A DNA stretch of 64,000 nucleotides, taken from Comamonadaceae bacterium. Lineage in GTDB: Bacteria > Pseudomonadota > Gammaproteobacteria > Burkholderiales > Burkholderiaceae_C. The notes under the pieces are model-generated. The model saw only the letters and a list, made by a program, of their open reading frames with translations. It was not told where the DNA came from and did no database searches. Below, piece by piece: positions 44,928 through 55,090 of the stretch (position 1 is the first letter of the stretch; each line of letters begins with the position of its first letter). The DNA is taken from contig CANFWH010000001.1 of the NCBI GenBank assembly GCA_947450645.1, positions 151,839 through 215,838 on the forward strand, given 5' to 3'. A program made the translations under genes and the position numbers.

Positions 44928-46142
44928 ATGACCAACGCCACCGCCCTGCCCACAGAGCCACACGTGATGCACACCTATGCCCGTGTGCCGGTTGCGCTTT
45001 CGCACGGACAAGGTTGCCGCGTTTGGGACACAACGGGCAAAGCGTACATCGATGGTCTTGGCGGCGTGGCAGTCAACACGCTTGGTCATAACCATGCAAA
45101 GCTTGTGCCAGCGCTGCAAGATCAAATCGCAAAAATGATGCATGCGTCCAACTATTACTTTGTGCCAGGGCAAGAGCAATTAGCCGTCAAGCTGGTGGAA
45201 ATGTCAGGCCTCACCAACGTCTTTTTTTGCAACTCAGGCCTAGAGGCAAACGAAGCCGCTATCAAACTAGCACGCAAATTTGGTCACGACAAAGGCATTG
45301 AGCGCCCCGAAATCGTGGTCTACGAAAAAGCTTTTCATGGCCGCTCGATTGCCACGCTATCCGCCACAGGAAATGAAAAAGTACAAAAGGGTTTTGGCCC
45401 CTTGGTGGAAGGCTTTATCCGCGTGCCTTTGAACGATATTGAGGCTTTAAAAGCTGCCACCGCTGGCAACCCCAACGTCACTGCCGTCTTTTTAGAAACC
45501 ATCCAAGGCGAAGGCGGCATCAACCCGATGCGCATCGACTATTTGCAAGCCGTGCGCAAACTATGCGACGAGAACGACTGGCTTTTGATGATCGACGAAG
45601 TGCAATGCGGCATGGGACGCACAGGCAAGTGGTTTGCGCACCAGTGGGCAGATATCAAGCCAGATGTCATCCCGATGGCTAAAGGTTTGGCGTCTGGCGT
45701 GCCTGTAGGCGCTGTGATTGCAGGCCCCAAAGCTGCTCACATTTTTGGACCTGGCAACCACGGCAGCACCTTTGGTGGAAATCCACTCGCCATGCGCTCA
45801 GGCATTGAAACCATACGCATCATGGAAGAAGATGGTCTGCTCGCTAATGTAACCCGCGTCGGCGATCACCTGAAAGCCACGCTGGCAAAGGGTTTGCAGG
45901 CCGAGATAGAAAGCGGGCAAGTGCTAGAGATTCGCGGTCAAGGCTTAATGCTAGGCGTCGCGCTTGCCAAGCCTTGCGGCGACTTGATTAACCGCTGCGC
46001 TGAGGCGGGCTTGCTGATTAGCGTCACCGCCGAGTCCGTGGTACGCCTGATTCCACCGCTGATTTTGACAATCACGGAAGCGGATGAAATCGCCGCAATT
46101 GTGGTGGCGCAAATTAAAAAATTCTTGAGTGAATCTATATGA
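44928..46142 (+). CDS. argD: Acetylornithine aminotransferase family protein
   Basis: A 404-residue class III PLP aminotransferase. The PLP lysine is in the MAKGLASGVPVGAV block near residue 250, the Asp contacting PLP in LLMIDEVQCGMGRTGKWFA near residue 220, and the N-terminal GLGGVAVNTLGHNH is typical. It overlaps argF by four bases, supporting an arginine-synthesis role (N-acetylornithine). Confidence 0.95.
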   Translation: MTNATALPTEPHVMHTYARVPVALSHGQGCRVWDTTGKAYIDGLGGVAVNTLGHNHAKLVPALQDQIAKMMHASNYYFVPGQEQLAVKLVEMSGLTNVFFCNSGLEANEAAIKLARKFGHDKGIERPEIVVYEKAFHGRSIATLSATGNEKVQKGFGPLVEGFIRVPLNDIEALKAATAGNPNVTAVFLETIQGEGGINPMRIDYLQAVRKLCDENDWLLMIDEVQCGMGRTGKWFAHQWADIKPDVIPMAKGLASGVPVGAVIAGPKAAHIFGPGNHGSTFGGNPLAMRSGIETIRIMEEDGLLANVTRVGDHLKATLAKGLQAEIESGQVLEIRGQGLMLGVALAKPCGDLINRCAEAGLLISVTAESVVRLIPPLILTITEADEIAAIVVAQIKKFLSESI

Positions 46143-47065
46143 AATCCCTCCAGCACTACCTGCAATTTAGCGACCTCGATGCCGCGGCTTACGCGCATCT
46201 GTTTGAGCGCGCTGCGCTCATCAAAGCCAAGTTCAAAAAGTACGAAAAGTACCAGCCACTCATTGACCGCACACTGGCGATGATTTTTGAAAAAGCCTCG
46301 ACGCGCACCCGTGTCAGCTTTGAAGCGGGCATGTACCAAATGGGTGGCTCGGTGGTTCACTTGACGACCGAAGGCTCGCAGCTTGGCCGCTCCGAGCCGA
46401 TTGAAGATAGCGCGCGCGTGATTAGCCGCATGGTCGATTTGGTGATGATTCGCACCTTTGAGCAAACCAAGATCGAAGCGTTTGCCGCGCACTCCCGCGT
46501 GCCCGTCATAAACGGCCTCACCAACGAATTCCATCCTTGCCAAATTTTGGCGGACATCTTCACTTTCATCGAGCACCGTGGTTCCATCAAAGGCAAAACG
46601 GTCGCGTGGGTCGGTGACGGCAACAACATGGCAAACACGTGGCTGCAAGCCGCCGAGATTCTCGACTTCAACGTGCACATCAGCACGCCCAGCGGTTACG
46701 AAATTGATGCCGTAGTCGCGAATCTCAAGTCATCCAAACACTACAAAGTATTTACCGACCCAATGGAAGCTTGCAAGGGCGCAGACCTTGTCACGACTGA
46801 CGTGTGGACCAGCATGGGCTTTGAAGCCGAGAACGAAGCACGCAAAAAAGCCTTTGCAGATTGGTGCGTGGATAGCGACATGATGGCTGCCGCCAAAGCG
46901 GATGCACTCTTCATGCACTGCCTGCCCGCGCACCGCGGTGAAGAAGTCTCCGCTGACGTGATCGACGGTCCTCAGTCCGTCGTGTGGGACGAAGCTGAGA
47001 ACCGCATGCATGCGCAAAAGGCGCTGATGGAGTATTTGCTTTTAGGAACTACGCAAGCCAATTAG
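46139..47065 (+). CDS. argF: Ornithine carbamoyltransferase
   Basis: A 308-residue enzyme of arginine synthesis. The carbamoyl-phosphate motif STRTR is near residue 52, the HPCQILAD motif near residue 130, and the ornithine-site HCLPAHRGEE near residue 262. The ATG overlaps the argD stop. A long hairpin begins at its stop codon. Confidence 0.97.
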   Translation: MKSLQHYLQFSDLDAAAYAHLFERAALIKAKFKKYEKYQPLIDRTLAMIFEKASTRTRVSFEAGMYQMGGSVVHLTTEGSQLGRSEPIEDSARVISRMVDLVMIRTFEQTKIEAFAAHSRVPVINGLTNEFHPCQILADIFTFIEHRGSIKGKTVAWVGDGNNMANTWLQAAEILDFNVHISTPSGYEIDAVVANLKSSKHYKVFTDPMEACKGADLVTTDVWTSMGFEAENEARKKAFADWCVDSDMMAAAKADALFMHCLPAHRGEEVSADVIDGPQSVVWDEAENRMHAQKALMEYLLLGTTQAN

Positions 47066-47118
47066 GGTCAGGTAGCGTTCCACTTCGCTTTGCTACGTGG
47101 CCGTACCCGACCCTAATT
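47060..47118. terminator. Long inverted repeat between argF and SDR gene
   Basis: AATTAGGGTC and GACCCTAATT (10 bases) with inner GGTA/TACC and CCAC/GTGG pairs form a long interrupted stem covering 59 bases. There is no T run, so it may be a bidirectional factor-dependent terminator or mRNA-end hairpin rather than a classic intrinsic one. Confidence 0.6.
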
Positions 47119-47123
47119 GTTTG

Positions 47124-47891
47124 CTAACCACGTCCCACCAGCGGCATCTTCGTCGCCATGATGGTCGTGAACAGCACATTGGTCTCTAGCGGCAAATTGG
47201 CAATATGCACCACCATGTCTGCCACATGGTTCACGTCCATGCGGTCTTCCACCATCATGTCGCCGCGCGGTTGAATGACGCCGTTGGTCATGCGTGTTGT
47301 CATGTCGGTGGCGGCGTTGCCAATATCGATTTGGCTAGCCGTAATGTTGTGCGCACGGCCGTCTAAAGCAATGGATTTCGTCAGCCCTGTAATCGCGTGC
47401 TTGGTGCTGGTGTAGGGCGCCGACATCGGGCGCGGTGCATGCGCGGAGATCGAGCCGTTGTTGATGATGCGTCCACCCATCGGCGACTGCTTCTTCATCA
47501 AACGCATCGCAGCTTGCGCACAAAGGAACGAGCCCGTCAGGTTGATACCCACCACCGCCGACCACTGCTCAAACGTAATTTCATCCATCGGGATCGTCGG
47601 TGCGCCCATGCCCGCGTTATTAAAAATCACGTCGATGCGGCCGTAGGTGGATTCGATTTTTTCAAACAACGCTTTTACAGAATCAGGATTGCTGGCATCG
47701 GTGGCAACTGCCAACGTACTACCCGCACGTATCGCAGACGCCATATCCGTTGTGGCTTGCAGAGCATCCAGCTTGCGGCCAGCCAGCACCACGGTGTAAC
47801 CTGCACGCACCAGCGCCAGCGCCGTCGCGCGGCCAATGCCTGTTCCTGCGCCCGTCACCATGGCAATTTTGTTATGTGTTTGTTGTGTCAT
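47124..47891 (-). CDS. SDR-family oxidoreductase
   Basis: A 255-residue short-chain dehydrogenase. The cofactor motif TGAGTGIG is at about residues 13-20, NNAG near residue 92, and the catalytic Ser-Tyr-Lys in [18 protein letters not shown]. The sequence includes MDEITFEQW and a C-terminal [15 protein letters not shown]. It overlaps the FAD-monooxygenase gene upstream on the same strand by four bases, so the pair probably oxidises one substrate in sequence. The substrate cannot be told. Confidence 0.93.
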   Translation of the reverse strand: MTQQTHNKIAMVTGAGTGIGRATALALVRAGYTVVLAGRKLDALQATTDMASAIRAGSTLAVATDASNPDSVKALFEKIESTYGRIDVIFNNAGMGAPTIPMDEITFEQWSAVVGINLTGSFLCAQAAMRLMKKQSPMGGRIINNGSISAHAPRPMSAPYTSTKHAITGLTKSIALDGRAHNITASQIDIGNAATDMTTRMTNGVIQPRGDMMVEDRMDVNHVADMVVHIANLPLETNVLFTTIMATKMPLVGRG

Positions 47892-49015
47892 GTTGATTCC
47901 TTTAAGTTGTTTTGATAATCATAGAGCCATGACATTCCAGTCACTCGCTCGCCTGCCACGCGCAGGACAGCATCCCGCACGGTGCGCACCAATCCACTGG
48001 CGTGATACACATAGCCCTGAAGCTGCGACTGGATTTGCACGCGTGCGTTGCGCTTCCATCTCGCCTTGGCATAGGCCTGCAAAGCCATATCTACATTGGG
48101 CTGCGAGGCAATAGCCTGCCCCAGCGCCTGTGCATCCTCAATCGCCATCGCCGCGCCTTGCGCCAAATACGGCCGCATAGGATGAGCGGCGTCGCCCAAC
48201 AAAGCCACCTTACCCTTGGCATAAAACTTGGACGCAAACATCGGCGAGCGATGAAACAACTCCCATGTGGTGAATCCTCCGCTCGCCTGCACCGCTGCAA
48301 TCAACGCATGTAGCTCGGCCGACATCGGGCTGGCAAGCGTGGGCGCACCCTCCTGCGCAACCACCACATTCATCTGCCGAAGATTCACGGGATACGCCAC
48401 CACATGCTGCTCGGCCCCCAACCACACTTGCACGGACTGTGAGCGTAGCTCCAGCGGCAAGAGTGCCATGTCCACCATCGCCCGATACGCGGTATGCCCC
48501 GATGCGTGTGGCTTGCCGCCATGCCATGTGTTCGCCAGCAAGTCTTCGCGTACCTTGCTGTGCAGGCCATCGCACCCCAGTAGCGCATCAAATTGCGCCA
48601 ATCGGCTCTCGTGCAGGCCAAGCGCAGTCTGGCCTAGCAGCACGTTTGCACCCGTAGCTAGTGCGGCTTTCAAGAGCACGCTTTGCAAGTCAGCACGGCG
48701 AATAGTCACATGCGGTGCGCCATATTTTTGCCGCGCATTGTCCTGATCGTTTAAAGGGCGCGAGGTCAGCACGTGATCATCTCTGGCGTCCCGAACAATC
48801 AAATGCGTTGGCTCGCAGCCCACGTCCAGTATGGCCTCGCCCAGACCCCAATCCATCAAAATGCGCATCGCGTTGGGTCCAAGCTGAATGCCCGCTCCCA
48901 CTTCGGATAGCAGAGGCGCTTGCTCTAAAACGGTGGCTTCATGTCCCGATCGCGCTAGCGCTATCGCAGCAGACAACCCTGCAATACCAGCGCCCGCAAT
49001 CAAAAAATTAGACAT
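47888..49015 (-). CDS. FAD-dependent aromatic-ring monooxygenase (salicylate hydroxylase-like)
   Basis: A 375-residue group A flavoprotein monooxygenase. The FAD motif [19 protein letters not shown] is at residues ~5-25, and the second FAD motif [24 protein letters not shown] near residue 275. The start is taken at 49015 ([10 protein letters not shown]); two codons upstream, another ATG exists. Relatives hydroxylate salicylate or 3-hydroxybenzoate, but the true substrate is unclear, and no ring-cleavage genes are nearby. It overlaps the SDR by four bases. Confidence 0.92.
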   Translation of the reverse strand: MSNFLIAGAGIAGLSAAIALARSGHEATVLEQAPLLSEVGAGIQLGPNAMRILMDWGLGEAILDVGCEPTHLIVRDARDDHVLTSRPLNDQDNARQKYGAPHVTIRRADLQSVLLKAALATGANVLLGQTALGLHESRLAQFDALLGCDGLHSKVREDLLANTWHGGKPHASGHTAYRAMVDMALLPLELRSQSVQVWLGAEQHVVAYPVNLRQMNVVVAQEGAPTLASPMSAELHALIAAVQASGGFTTWELFHRSPMFASKFYAKGKVALLGDAAHPMRPYLAQGAAMAIEDAQALGQAIASQPNVDMALQAYAKARWKRNARVQIQSQLQGYVYHASGLVRTVRDAVLRVAGERVTGMSWLYDYQNNLKEST

Positions 49016-49027
49016 ATACAAGCAGCA

Positions 49028-50132
49028 TCAAACGCCCTGCTTTAGCGACGCTTCAATAAACATATCAAGATCGCCATCCAGCACCTTTTGCGTTGCCGAT
49101 GTCTCCACGCTGGTACGCAAATCCTTGATGCGGGATTGATCCAGCACGTAGCTGCGAATTTGATGTCCCCAACCCACATCGGTCTTGGTGTCTTCTAGCT
49201 TCTGCTGTTCGACCATGCGCTTTTTCATCTCAAAATCGTACAGACGCGAGCGCAGACGCTTCCAAGCCACATCGCGGTTGCCGTGCTGGCTGCGACCGTC
49301 TTGGCACTGCACCACAATGCCCGTGGGCATATGCGTCAAGCGCACGGCAGAGTCAGTCTTGTTAATGTGCTGACCGCCCGCGCCACTCGCACGGAAGGTG
49401 TCCACGCGAACGTCCGATGGATTGATGTCAATCTCGATGCTGTCGTCCACTTCAGGATAAACAAACACGCTGGCAAAGCTGGTGTGGCGACCGCCCGACG
49501 AGTCAAACGGCGACTTGCGAACTAAGCGGTGCACACCCGTTTCGGTACGCAACAATCCAAACGCGTATTCACCTTCAACCTTGATGGTCGCGCTTTTGAT
49601 GCCCGCCGTATCGCCTGCAGTTTCGTCTTCGATGATGGCCTTAAAGCCCTTGCGCTCGGCATAGCGCAGGTATTGACGCAGCAGCATGGATGCCCAGTCG
49701 CAAGCCTCGGTGCCGCCTGCGCCCGCTTGGATATCGAGAAAGGCGAAACACGGATCGGCAGGGTTGTTAAACATGCGCCGGAACTCAAGGCCTTCCACCT
49801 CTTTGGTGATCTTGGCGGTCTCACCTTCAATGGTCAAGATGCCGTCCAAGTCGTCGTCCGCCTTGCTCATGTCGAACAGCTCAGTGTTATCGGCAATGTC
49901 GCTGGTTAAACGGTCTAGCACCAGCACCACGCCCTCTAGCTCTTTGCGCTCCTTGGCGAGTGCCTGTGCCCGCTTGGGGTCATTCCAAACGGCAGGGTCT
50001 TCCAGCGCCGCGCAGACGTCTTCTAATTTGCGTTCTTTGTTATCGTAGTCAAAGATACCCCCGTAGCTCGTGAGTACGAGCGGCGAGGTCGATGAGGGTG
50101 TTGCCAAGAGTGTTGATGCGTTCGATTTCCAT
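49028..50132 (-). CDS. prfB: Peptide chain release factor 2, with programmed +1 frameshift
   Basis: RF2 terminates translation at UGA and UAA. The gene starts at 50132 (ATG GAA ATC GAA) and reads 27 codons to CTT-TGA-C: the in-frame TGA is at 50049-50051 and is preceded by GGGGG-TAT, the internal Shine-Dalgarno. A +1 slip onto GAC continues into the main frame to 49028, giving 367 residues. The codon-recognition motif SPF (207-209) and catalytic GGQ (252-254) are in the expected places. A continuous frame to 50170 exists but would replace the true N-terminus by unrelated residues. Confidence 0.97.
50049..50062 (-). promoter_or_regulatory. prfB autoregulatory frameshift site
   Basis: Reads CGGGGGTATCTTTGAC on this strand: an SD-like G run, the slippery CTT and the TGA C stop context, identical in logic to E. 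coli. RF2 shortage favours the +1 shift and so more RF2. Confidence 0.95.
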
Positions 50133-50203
50133 GATGCGTAGCTAGGTAGTGAATTAAAAAGTAACCGCACATTTTCGCATGATGCTTCCTTCTTCTTTTG
50201 GCA

Positions 50204-51085
50204 CTAGTGCAAGCCTTGCTGAATAAGGCTTTGCGGCAATCCTGGCGTGTCCACCCGAAAAGAAAACAATCCACCAGCCAGCGGTTGTTTCTCACGCTGC
50301 CCAGGTGTCATCCCTTTCCACGCCGTGGTCGCGTAAGCTGTGCAAAGATCAGCGCCGCCAAACGCAATCTTCGTCACATTCGCACATGGAAATTTAACGG
50401 TTTGCAGCAACTCACCTTGAGGGGAGTAGCGCTCTACTCGGCCACCCGCAAACAGCGAAATCCAAAGACAGCCTGCGGCATCTACCGCTGTACCATCGGG
50501 ATAGCCACGGTCAATTTTGATGAGTGGGCGTTTATTTGTGAGGTGCTGATTGGCCTGAACGTCAAACGCATAAATCGTTTTTGTCAGCGTATCGGTGTGA
50601 TAAAAAATGCGTCCGTCGGGACTCATGCAAGGTCCATTGGTGATGACGTAGCCAGCATCTTTGACCACTGCTTTGCCATAGCGATCGACACAATAAAGCG
50701 CGCCTGATGGTGCTATTTCTGCATCGTCCATCGAGCCAAACCACAAGTGCCCATTGGCATCGGTGAACGCATCGTTCAAGCGATTGCTCGGCTTATCCCA
50801 CTCAGGAGCGAGTAAAAGTGGGCGTGCGCCTTGTTGAAAGTGTTCAGGCTCAAAACGATACAAGCCGCTCTTAAAACCTGCCACCCAGCCCTTATCCAGC
50901 AAGGGCTGCACAAAACCTACGGGCTCGGGCATATGCCATATCGCAGGTTCACGGCTCTCGCTCCAGCGGTGAATATTTTGTCCTTTGATGTCCACAAAAT
51001 ACAGCGCCTCATCCCGCGCAGACCACACAGGACCTTCGCCAAGTTCTGCGGCTAGAGGCCAGATGCACTGTGGCAGGGTTGACAT
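50204..51085 (-). CDS. xylC: SMP-30/gluconolactonase family lactonase (xylonolactonase candidate)
   Basis: A 293-residue six-bladed beta-propeller of the SMP-30/LRE family. Metal-binding residues appear in ELGEGPVWSARDEALYFVD (Glu near residue 15), RLNDAFTDANGHLWFGSM (Asn near residue 103) and YPDGTAVDAAG (Asp near residue 195). Positioned two bases after a Caulobacter-type xylose dehydrogenase, it most likely opens xylono-lactone to xylonate. A gluconolactonase or arabinonolactonase role is the alternative. Confidence 0.88.
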   Translation of the reverse strand: MSTLPQCIWPLAAELGEGPVWSARDEALYFVDIKGQNIHRWSESREPAIWHMPEPVGFVQPLLDKGWVAGFKSGLYRFEPEHFQQGARPLLLAPEWDKPSNRLNDAFTDANGHLWFGSMDDAEIAPSGALYCVDRYGKAVVKDAGYVITNGPCMSPDGRIFYHTDTLTKTIYAFDVQANQHLTNKRPLIKIDRGYPDGTAVDAAGCLWISLFAGGRVERYSPQGELLQTVKFPCANVTKIAFGGADLCTAYATTAWKGMTPGQREKQPLAGGLFSFRVDTPGLPQSLIQQGLH

Positions 51086-51087
51086 GA

Positions 51088-51870
51088 TTACGCGCCGTCG
51101 CCGTAATTGCCTGCATCAATGTAGTATTCGCGCCCCGTGCATTTGGCTGCGCTCTTGGAGGCCAAGAACAACGCGAGATTGGCAACATCCTCGGGCTCGA
51201 CACGCACCTTCAAACACTGCCCATTAAATATCTTCGTCTCAGCTTCTGGTGTGTGCCACAGCAAGGTTTGTTTGGGTGTTTTGATTGCCCCAGGAATAAT
51301 GCAATTGACTCGGATGTTGTCAGTACCAAAATCGCGCGCCATGCCTCGGGTCATGGCCTCGATGCCCGCCTTGGCCGTCATGTACATCGTCAAATTGGGC
51401 AGCGCCAAATGCCAAGAAATCGAACCTAAATTAAGAATCACGCCGCCACCCCGCGCGCGCATACCAGGCACCACCGCTTGCGAGCAAAAATACAAATGTT
51501 TCAAATTGACCGCAATGCTGGCATCCCACTTGGCGCTGGTGATCTCGTCCATGTTGTGCCGCACATCGTTGGCCGCGTTGTTGATCAAAATGTCAGTCGT
51601 GCCCATGTTTTTGTGGATGGCGTTAAACACGCTGGCCACGCTGTCCAAGTCGGTTAAGTCGCAGCGTACAAATTTGGGAGAATGCTTCGCAGCTTTTAAT
51701 TTTTCTTGCAGCGCCATGCCGTCACTATCTGCAATATCCAAAAATGAAACCCTTGCGCCTTGCGCGGCAAAAGCTTCGACAAACGCCGCACCAATGCCCG
51801 AGCCGCCGCCTGTGACGACCACGCGCTTGTCCACCAAATCGGGGTAGATGGCCAAAGGGGATGCTTTCAT
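51088..51870 (-). CDS. xylB: D-xylose 1-dehydrogenase, SDR type
   Basis: A 260-residue SDR. The start at 51870 (MKASPL) has GGAG seven bases ahead; a longer frame has no SDR similarity. Cofactor motif TGGGSGIG at residues 20-27, NNA at ~98-100, and catalytic Ser150, Tyr163 and Lys167. The order of residues GSISWHL and the YPxLxxKRVVxTGGG start closely follow Caulobacter XylB, which oxidises xylose with NAD+. Together with the adjacent lactonase this gives the first two steps of the oxidative (Weimberg/Dahms) pathway. No xylonate dehydratase is in the window. Confidence 0.9.
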   Translation of the reverse strand: MKASPLAIYPDLVDKRVVVTGGGSGIGAAFVEAFAAQGARVSFLDIADSDGMALQEKLKAAKHSPKFVRCDLTDLDSVASVFNAIHKNMGTTDILINNAANDVRHNMDEITSAKWDASIAVNLKHLYFCSQAVVPGMRARGGGVILNLGSISWHLALPNLTMYMTAKAGIEAMTRGMARDFGTDNIRVNCIIPGAIKTPKQTLLWHTPEAETKIFNGQCLKVRVEPEDVANLALFLASKSAAKCTGREYYIDAGNYGDGA

Positions 51871-51901
51871 AAATACTCCTGCTAAAAAATAATATTGTTT
51901 T

Positions 51902-53032
51902 TTAATTGCGTCCGTGCATCGGGCGCAGTTCGTGGTGCAACACCAGAGCAGCCGCGCCCACGGCAGATGCCAATAGGCCATAGCTCGCAGTGCGCACCTT
52001 TGGCGCTGGCGCAATCGCGGCGCTTTTGGCATAGCCCTCTAGTGTCTTTTGCGCGACCTCGACAATGGCTGGATAACGCGCACATGATGAGCCCCCGACC
52101 ACAATAGCACCTGGGTTAAACGTCGTCCACAGGTTGTGCAGCACGAGGCCTAGGTATTGCCCACCTTCGGCTGGATTTTTTAATTTTCCCAGCACGCGTT
52201 CACCAAAAAAAGTTTCCGCGCAGCCACGCCTGCCGCAGGAACAAAGCGTGCCGCCTAGCTGCAAGATACTGTGACCAATCTCTCCCGCCATGCCTTGCAC
52301 GCCCGTGAACAAGCGATCGTTGAGCACAATCCCCGCTCCCACGCCCACGCCGCAAGTCACAAAAATCAGCGAGTCGTTCGCCGCGCCATTATCTAGTTCA
52401 TGATTAGTAAATTCGTATTCTGAGAGTGCCGCTGTATCGGCTTCGTTTTGCACATGAACAGGGACAGCGGGCACACCTGCTTTGGCCAAGGCGCTTGTCA
52501 TCAAGGGCACAAAATCCACATTGCGCCATCCAAGGTTAGGCGCAAAAGTGAGTATGCCCGTGGCTTCATCAAACGCACCGGGCAAGCCCACGCCAAGCCC
52601 ATGCAGCTGTAGGCCACGTCCAGCAAGATCTGCGCTAATACGCTTCACCAACTTGGCTGCTTGTTTGCAAGTCGCACGGGGCGACGTATCAACCAACGGC
52701 TCGTCGATTGCACAGAGCGCTTCGCCCGTGAGTGAAACACCCACGACGCGCAGGGTATCCACGGCAACTTCAACCCCAATCAAACCTTTACGTGTGGTGT
52801 CAATATGCAGCGGCGTTGATGGACGACCAAGTCGCTTCTCACTCGCCGCGTCGCCTTCTATCAACCACCCGTCCTGCTGCAAGCCTTGTACCAAAAGGCT
52901 TACCGTCGATTTGGTGAGCCCACTCTCTTTGGCAAGCTGTGCGCGTGAAAGCCCATCTTGCTTTCGGAGCAGGCGTAACAAAACGCTGCGATTGATCCGC
53001 TTGACCAGTTGTTGATCGCCCGTGGTGTTCAT
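51902..53032 (-). CDS. xylR: ROK-family transcriptional regulator (XylR-like)
   Basis: A 376-residue ROK repressor. The N-terminal HTH (residues ~12-65: [30 protein letters not shown]) is followed by the ROK sugar-kinase-like domain with a zinc motif CSCGRRGC in the second half and [17 protein letters not shown]. It overlaps the ABC ATPase gene by four bases, so the whole xylose operon is probably under its control. The proposed operators are at 56164-56249. Confidence 0.92.
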   Translation of the reverse strand: MNTTGDQQLVKRINRSVLLRLLRKQDGLSRAQLAKESGLTKSTVSLLVQGLQQDGWLIEGDAASEKRLGRPSTPLHIDTTRKGLIGVEVAVDTLRVVGVSLTGEALCAIDEPLVDTSPRATCKQAAKLVKRISADLAGRGLQLHGLGVGLPGAFDEATGILTFAPNLGWRNVDFVPLMTSALAKAGVPAVPVHVQNEADTAALSEYEFTNHELDNGAANDSLIFVTCGVGVGAGIVLNDRLFTGVQGMAGEIGHSILQLGGTLCSCGRRGCAETFFGERVLGKLKNPAEGGQYLGLVLHNLWTTFNPGAIVVGGSSCARYPAIVEVAQKTLEGYAKSAAIAPAPKVRTASYGLLASAVGAAALVLHHELRPMHGRN

Positions 53033-53808
53033 AGACGATGCGTTTGCGCTTTGCCTTCAGGCTGTTTGCCTGCAATGATCATGCCGAGCACTTCATCTTC
53101 TGTCACGTCGTTGGTTTTGTAGCTGCCAACAAGTTTGCCGTTTTTCATCACCGCAAGTCGGTCCGACAAGCCAAACACATCGGGCATGTCGTGCGTAATC
53201 AAAAAGATACCCACACCGTCAGCCTTGAGCTGCTTAACAAGATTGCCCACCATGGCGGTTTCTTCGGGCCCGAGTGCTGCAGTGGGTTCGTCCATGATGA
53301 GAATTTTGGCGTTGAAATAAATCGCCCGAGAAATTGCCACCACTTGGCGCTGTCCGCCCGACAGCCGCCGCACGGGTGTTCGCACATTTTTAAAATTTTT
53401 GTTGAGCCGCTCAAACACTTTGCGCGCCGCCGCATCCATCCGATGATCGTCCAGCGTATGCCAACGTGTAAGTAACTCACGTCCTAAAAATAAGTTGGCT
53501 ACAGCGTCCAAGTTATCGGCCAGTGCCAGCGTTTGATAAATCGATTCGATGCCACATCGCTGCGCATCGACAGGTGTGCGGATATTGACGCGTTCGCCAT
53601 TGATAAACACCTCGCCGCTGTCGATGGGATACGCACCCGCCAACATTTTCATCAGTGTCGATTTGCCTGCGCCGTTGTGACCAAGAATCGCCATCACTTC
53701 GCCAGGGTAGAGATTGATGGACACATCGTCCACCGCGCGCACGCCGCCAAAGGCTTTGCCAATGTTTCGCATTTCCACTAAAGTTTTATTAGCTTGACCG
53801 GCGCTCAT
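53029..53808 (-). CDS. xylG: Single-domain xylose ABC transporter ATPase
   Basis: A 259-residue ATPase with Walker [10 protein letters not shown] (near residue 40), LSGGQRQ (near residue 150) and Walker [12 protein letters not shown]. The sugar-type [15 protein letters not shown] loop identifies the CUT2 class. Unlike E. coli XylG or RbsA (about 500 residues, two cassettes), only one cassette is present, so two copies must pair. It overlaps both neighbours by four bases. Confidence 0.92.
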   Translation of the reverse strand: MSAGQANKTLVEMRNIGKAFGGVRAVDDVSINLYPGEVMAILGHNGAGKSTLMKMLAGAYPIDSGEVFINGERVNIRTPVDAQRCGIESIYQTLALADNLDAVANLFLGRELLTRWHTLDDHRMDAAARKVFERLNKNFKNVRTPVRRLSGGQRQVVAISRAIYFNAKILIMDEPTAALGPEETAMVGNLVKQLKADGVGIFLITHDMPDVFGLSDRLAVMKNGKLVGSYKTNDVTEDEVLGMIIAGKQPEGKAQTHRL

Positions 53809-54995
53809 TGCGTGTCTCCCGTGAGCTTGCGGTAAATTACATCGAACACCACAGCAACAATTAACACTTGACCAATGATGACGTAACGCATACCAATGGA
53901 GACATCTAGTAAAAGCATTCCACTATCAATGCACTGCATGATGAGTGCGCCCAGCACTGACCCCAAGATCGAACCGCTACCGCCTGCTAACGCCGCGCCA
54001 CCAATCACCGCCGCAGCAATCACGTAGAGCTCAAGCCCCGTCCCTAACGAGTTAGTGCCCGCATTCAGGCGTGCAATTGACACAATGGCAGCAATGGTGA
54101 TGAGCACCCCCATCAAGGCAAAGAGCATCAAGGTGACGCGGCGCACGGGAATACCGACCAGCGCCGCCGCCTCGGGGTTGCCACCCATCGCAAAAATGTA
54201 ACGCCCAAAACGCGTGCGGTGCACGATGAATGACAGCGTCAGTGCCACGGCTGCCCAAATGAGCACAGGAATCGGCACGCCTTGCGGCGCATCTTTACTG
54301 GGAATTTGATATGCGTTCATCGCCGCTACAAAGCCGCAAACGATCGCCGTAGGCACGAGCACGATGAGAGCATCTAACCACAGTGGATTATTGGGCGTTT
54401 CGTAGCGCTCGTTCGCCCGCCTTTTACTCCACACGTGATACAGCAGTGCCAGCACCAACGCACCCGCAAGCACCCAACTGGCGGTCACACCGATACCGCC
54501 ATCAAAGCCTCCGCCAAGGCGCTGAAAAAATGCATCGTTTACGGGCTGCGTTTTGCCGTCCGCCACTAAAAAAGCCGCACCGCGAAACGACATCAGTCCG
54601 CCCAGCGTGACCACGAACGAAGGAACGCCCAGCATCGCCGTCAACATGCCTTGATAAAGCGAGACGGCAATTGCAACCGCAAGCCCCGCCAGCGCCGCTT
54701 GCATCCAATTCCACTCGGCTGTGTACATCAAGGTTGCCATCGTCACGCCCACAAAGCCCATCACCGAGCCGACCGACAAATCAATATGCCGCGCCACGAT
54801 GATGAGGACAACGATGGTCGCCACAACGCCCACGACAGCCGTTTGCTGAGCGATGTTGTATAAATTTTCTGGCGATAAAAATAAGCCACTCGATAAGACG
54901 TTAAACACAATAGCAATGACCGCCAACACTGACGACATCATCACCAATCGCCAATCAATACTGGCTTGCTTCAGTGCAGTTAAGACGGAACTCAT
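53805..54995 (-). CDS. xylH: D-xylose ABC transporter permease
   Basis: A 396-residue CUT2 permease of the XylH type with about ten helices, longer than RbsC-like permeases as usual for XylH. Typical segments are [15 protein letters not shown] near residue 70, [19 protein letters not shown] near residue 125 and [16 protein letters not shown] near residue 275. GGAG six bases ahead fixes the start at 54995. A hairpin attenuator separates it from xylF. Confidence 0.93.
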   Translation of the reverse strand: MSSVLTALKQASIDWRLVMMSSVLAVIAIVFNVLSSGLFLSPENLYNIAQQTAVVGVVATIVVLIIVARHIDLSVGSVMGFVGVTMATLMYTAEWNWMQAALAGLAVAIAVSLYQGMLTAMLGVPSFVVTLGGLMSFRGAAFLVADGKTQPVNDAFFQRLGGGFDGGIGVTASWVLAGALVLALLYHVWSKRRANERYETPNNPLWLDALIVLVPTAIVCGFVAAMNAYQIPSKDAPQGVPIPVLIWAAVALTLSFIVHRTRFGRYIFAMGGNPEAAALVGIPVRRVTLMLFALMGVLITIAAIVSIARLNAGTNSLGTGLELYVIAAAVIGGAALAGGSGSILGSVLGALIMQCIDSGMLLLDVSIGMRYVIIGQVLIVAVVFDVIYRKLTGDTQ

Positions 54996-55018
54996 GCCAT
55001 TCTCCAAAAACTTACTAC

Positions 55019-55054
55019 AAAAAAAACCGCGAACTGACGGATCAGCCCGCGGTT
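55019..55054 (-). terminator. Attenuator-like hairpin between xylF and xylH
   Basis: On this strand AACCGCG (55048-55054) pairs with CGCGGTT (55025-55031) and is followed by eight T. It would stop part of the transcripts after xylF, giving more binding protein than permease, a normal arrangement in sugar importers. Confidence 0.85.
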
Positions 55055-55090
55055 AACTCTTCATGAACTCAAACTAAGTCTGTTGCAAAT

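Noticed and set aside
50052..50170. In-frame upstream start giving a 380-residue RF2
   Set aside because: Its first ~36 residues do not resemble RF2, whereas the frameshifted reading from 50132 gives the exact RF2 N-terminus.
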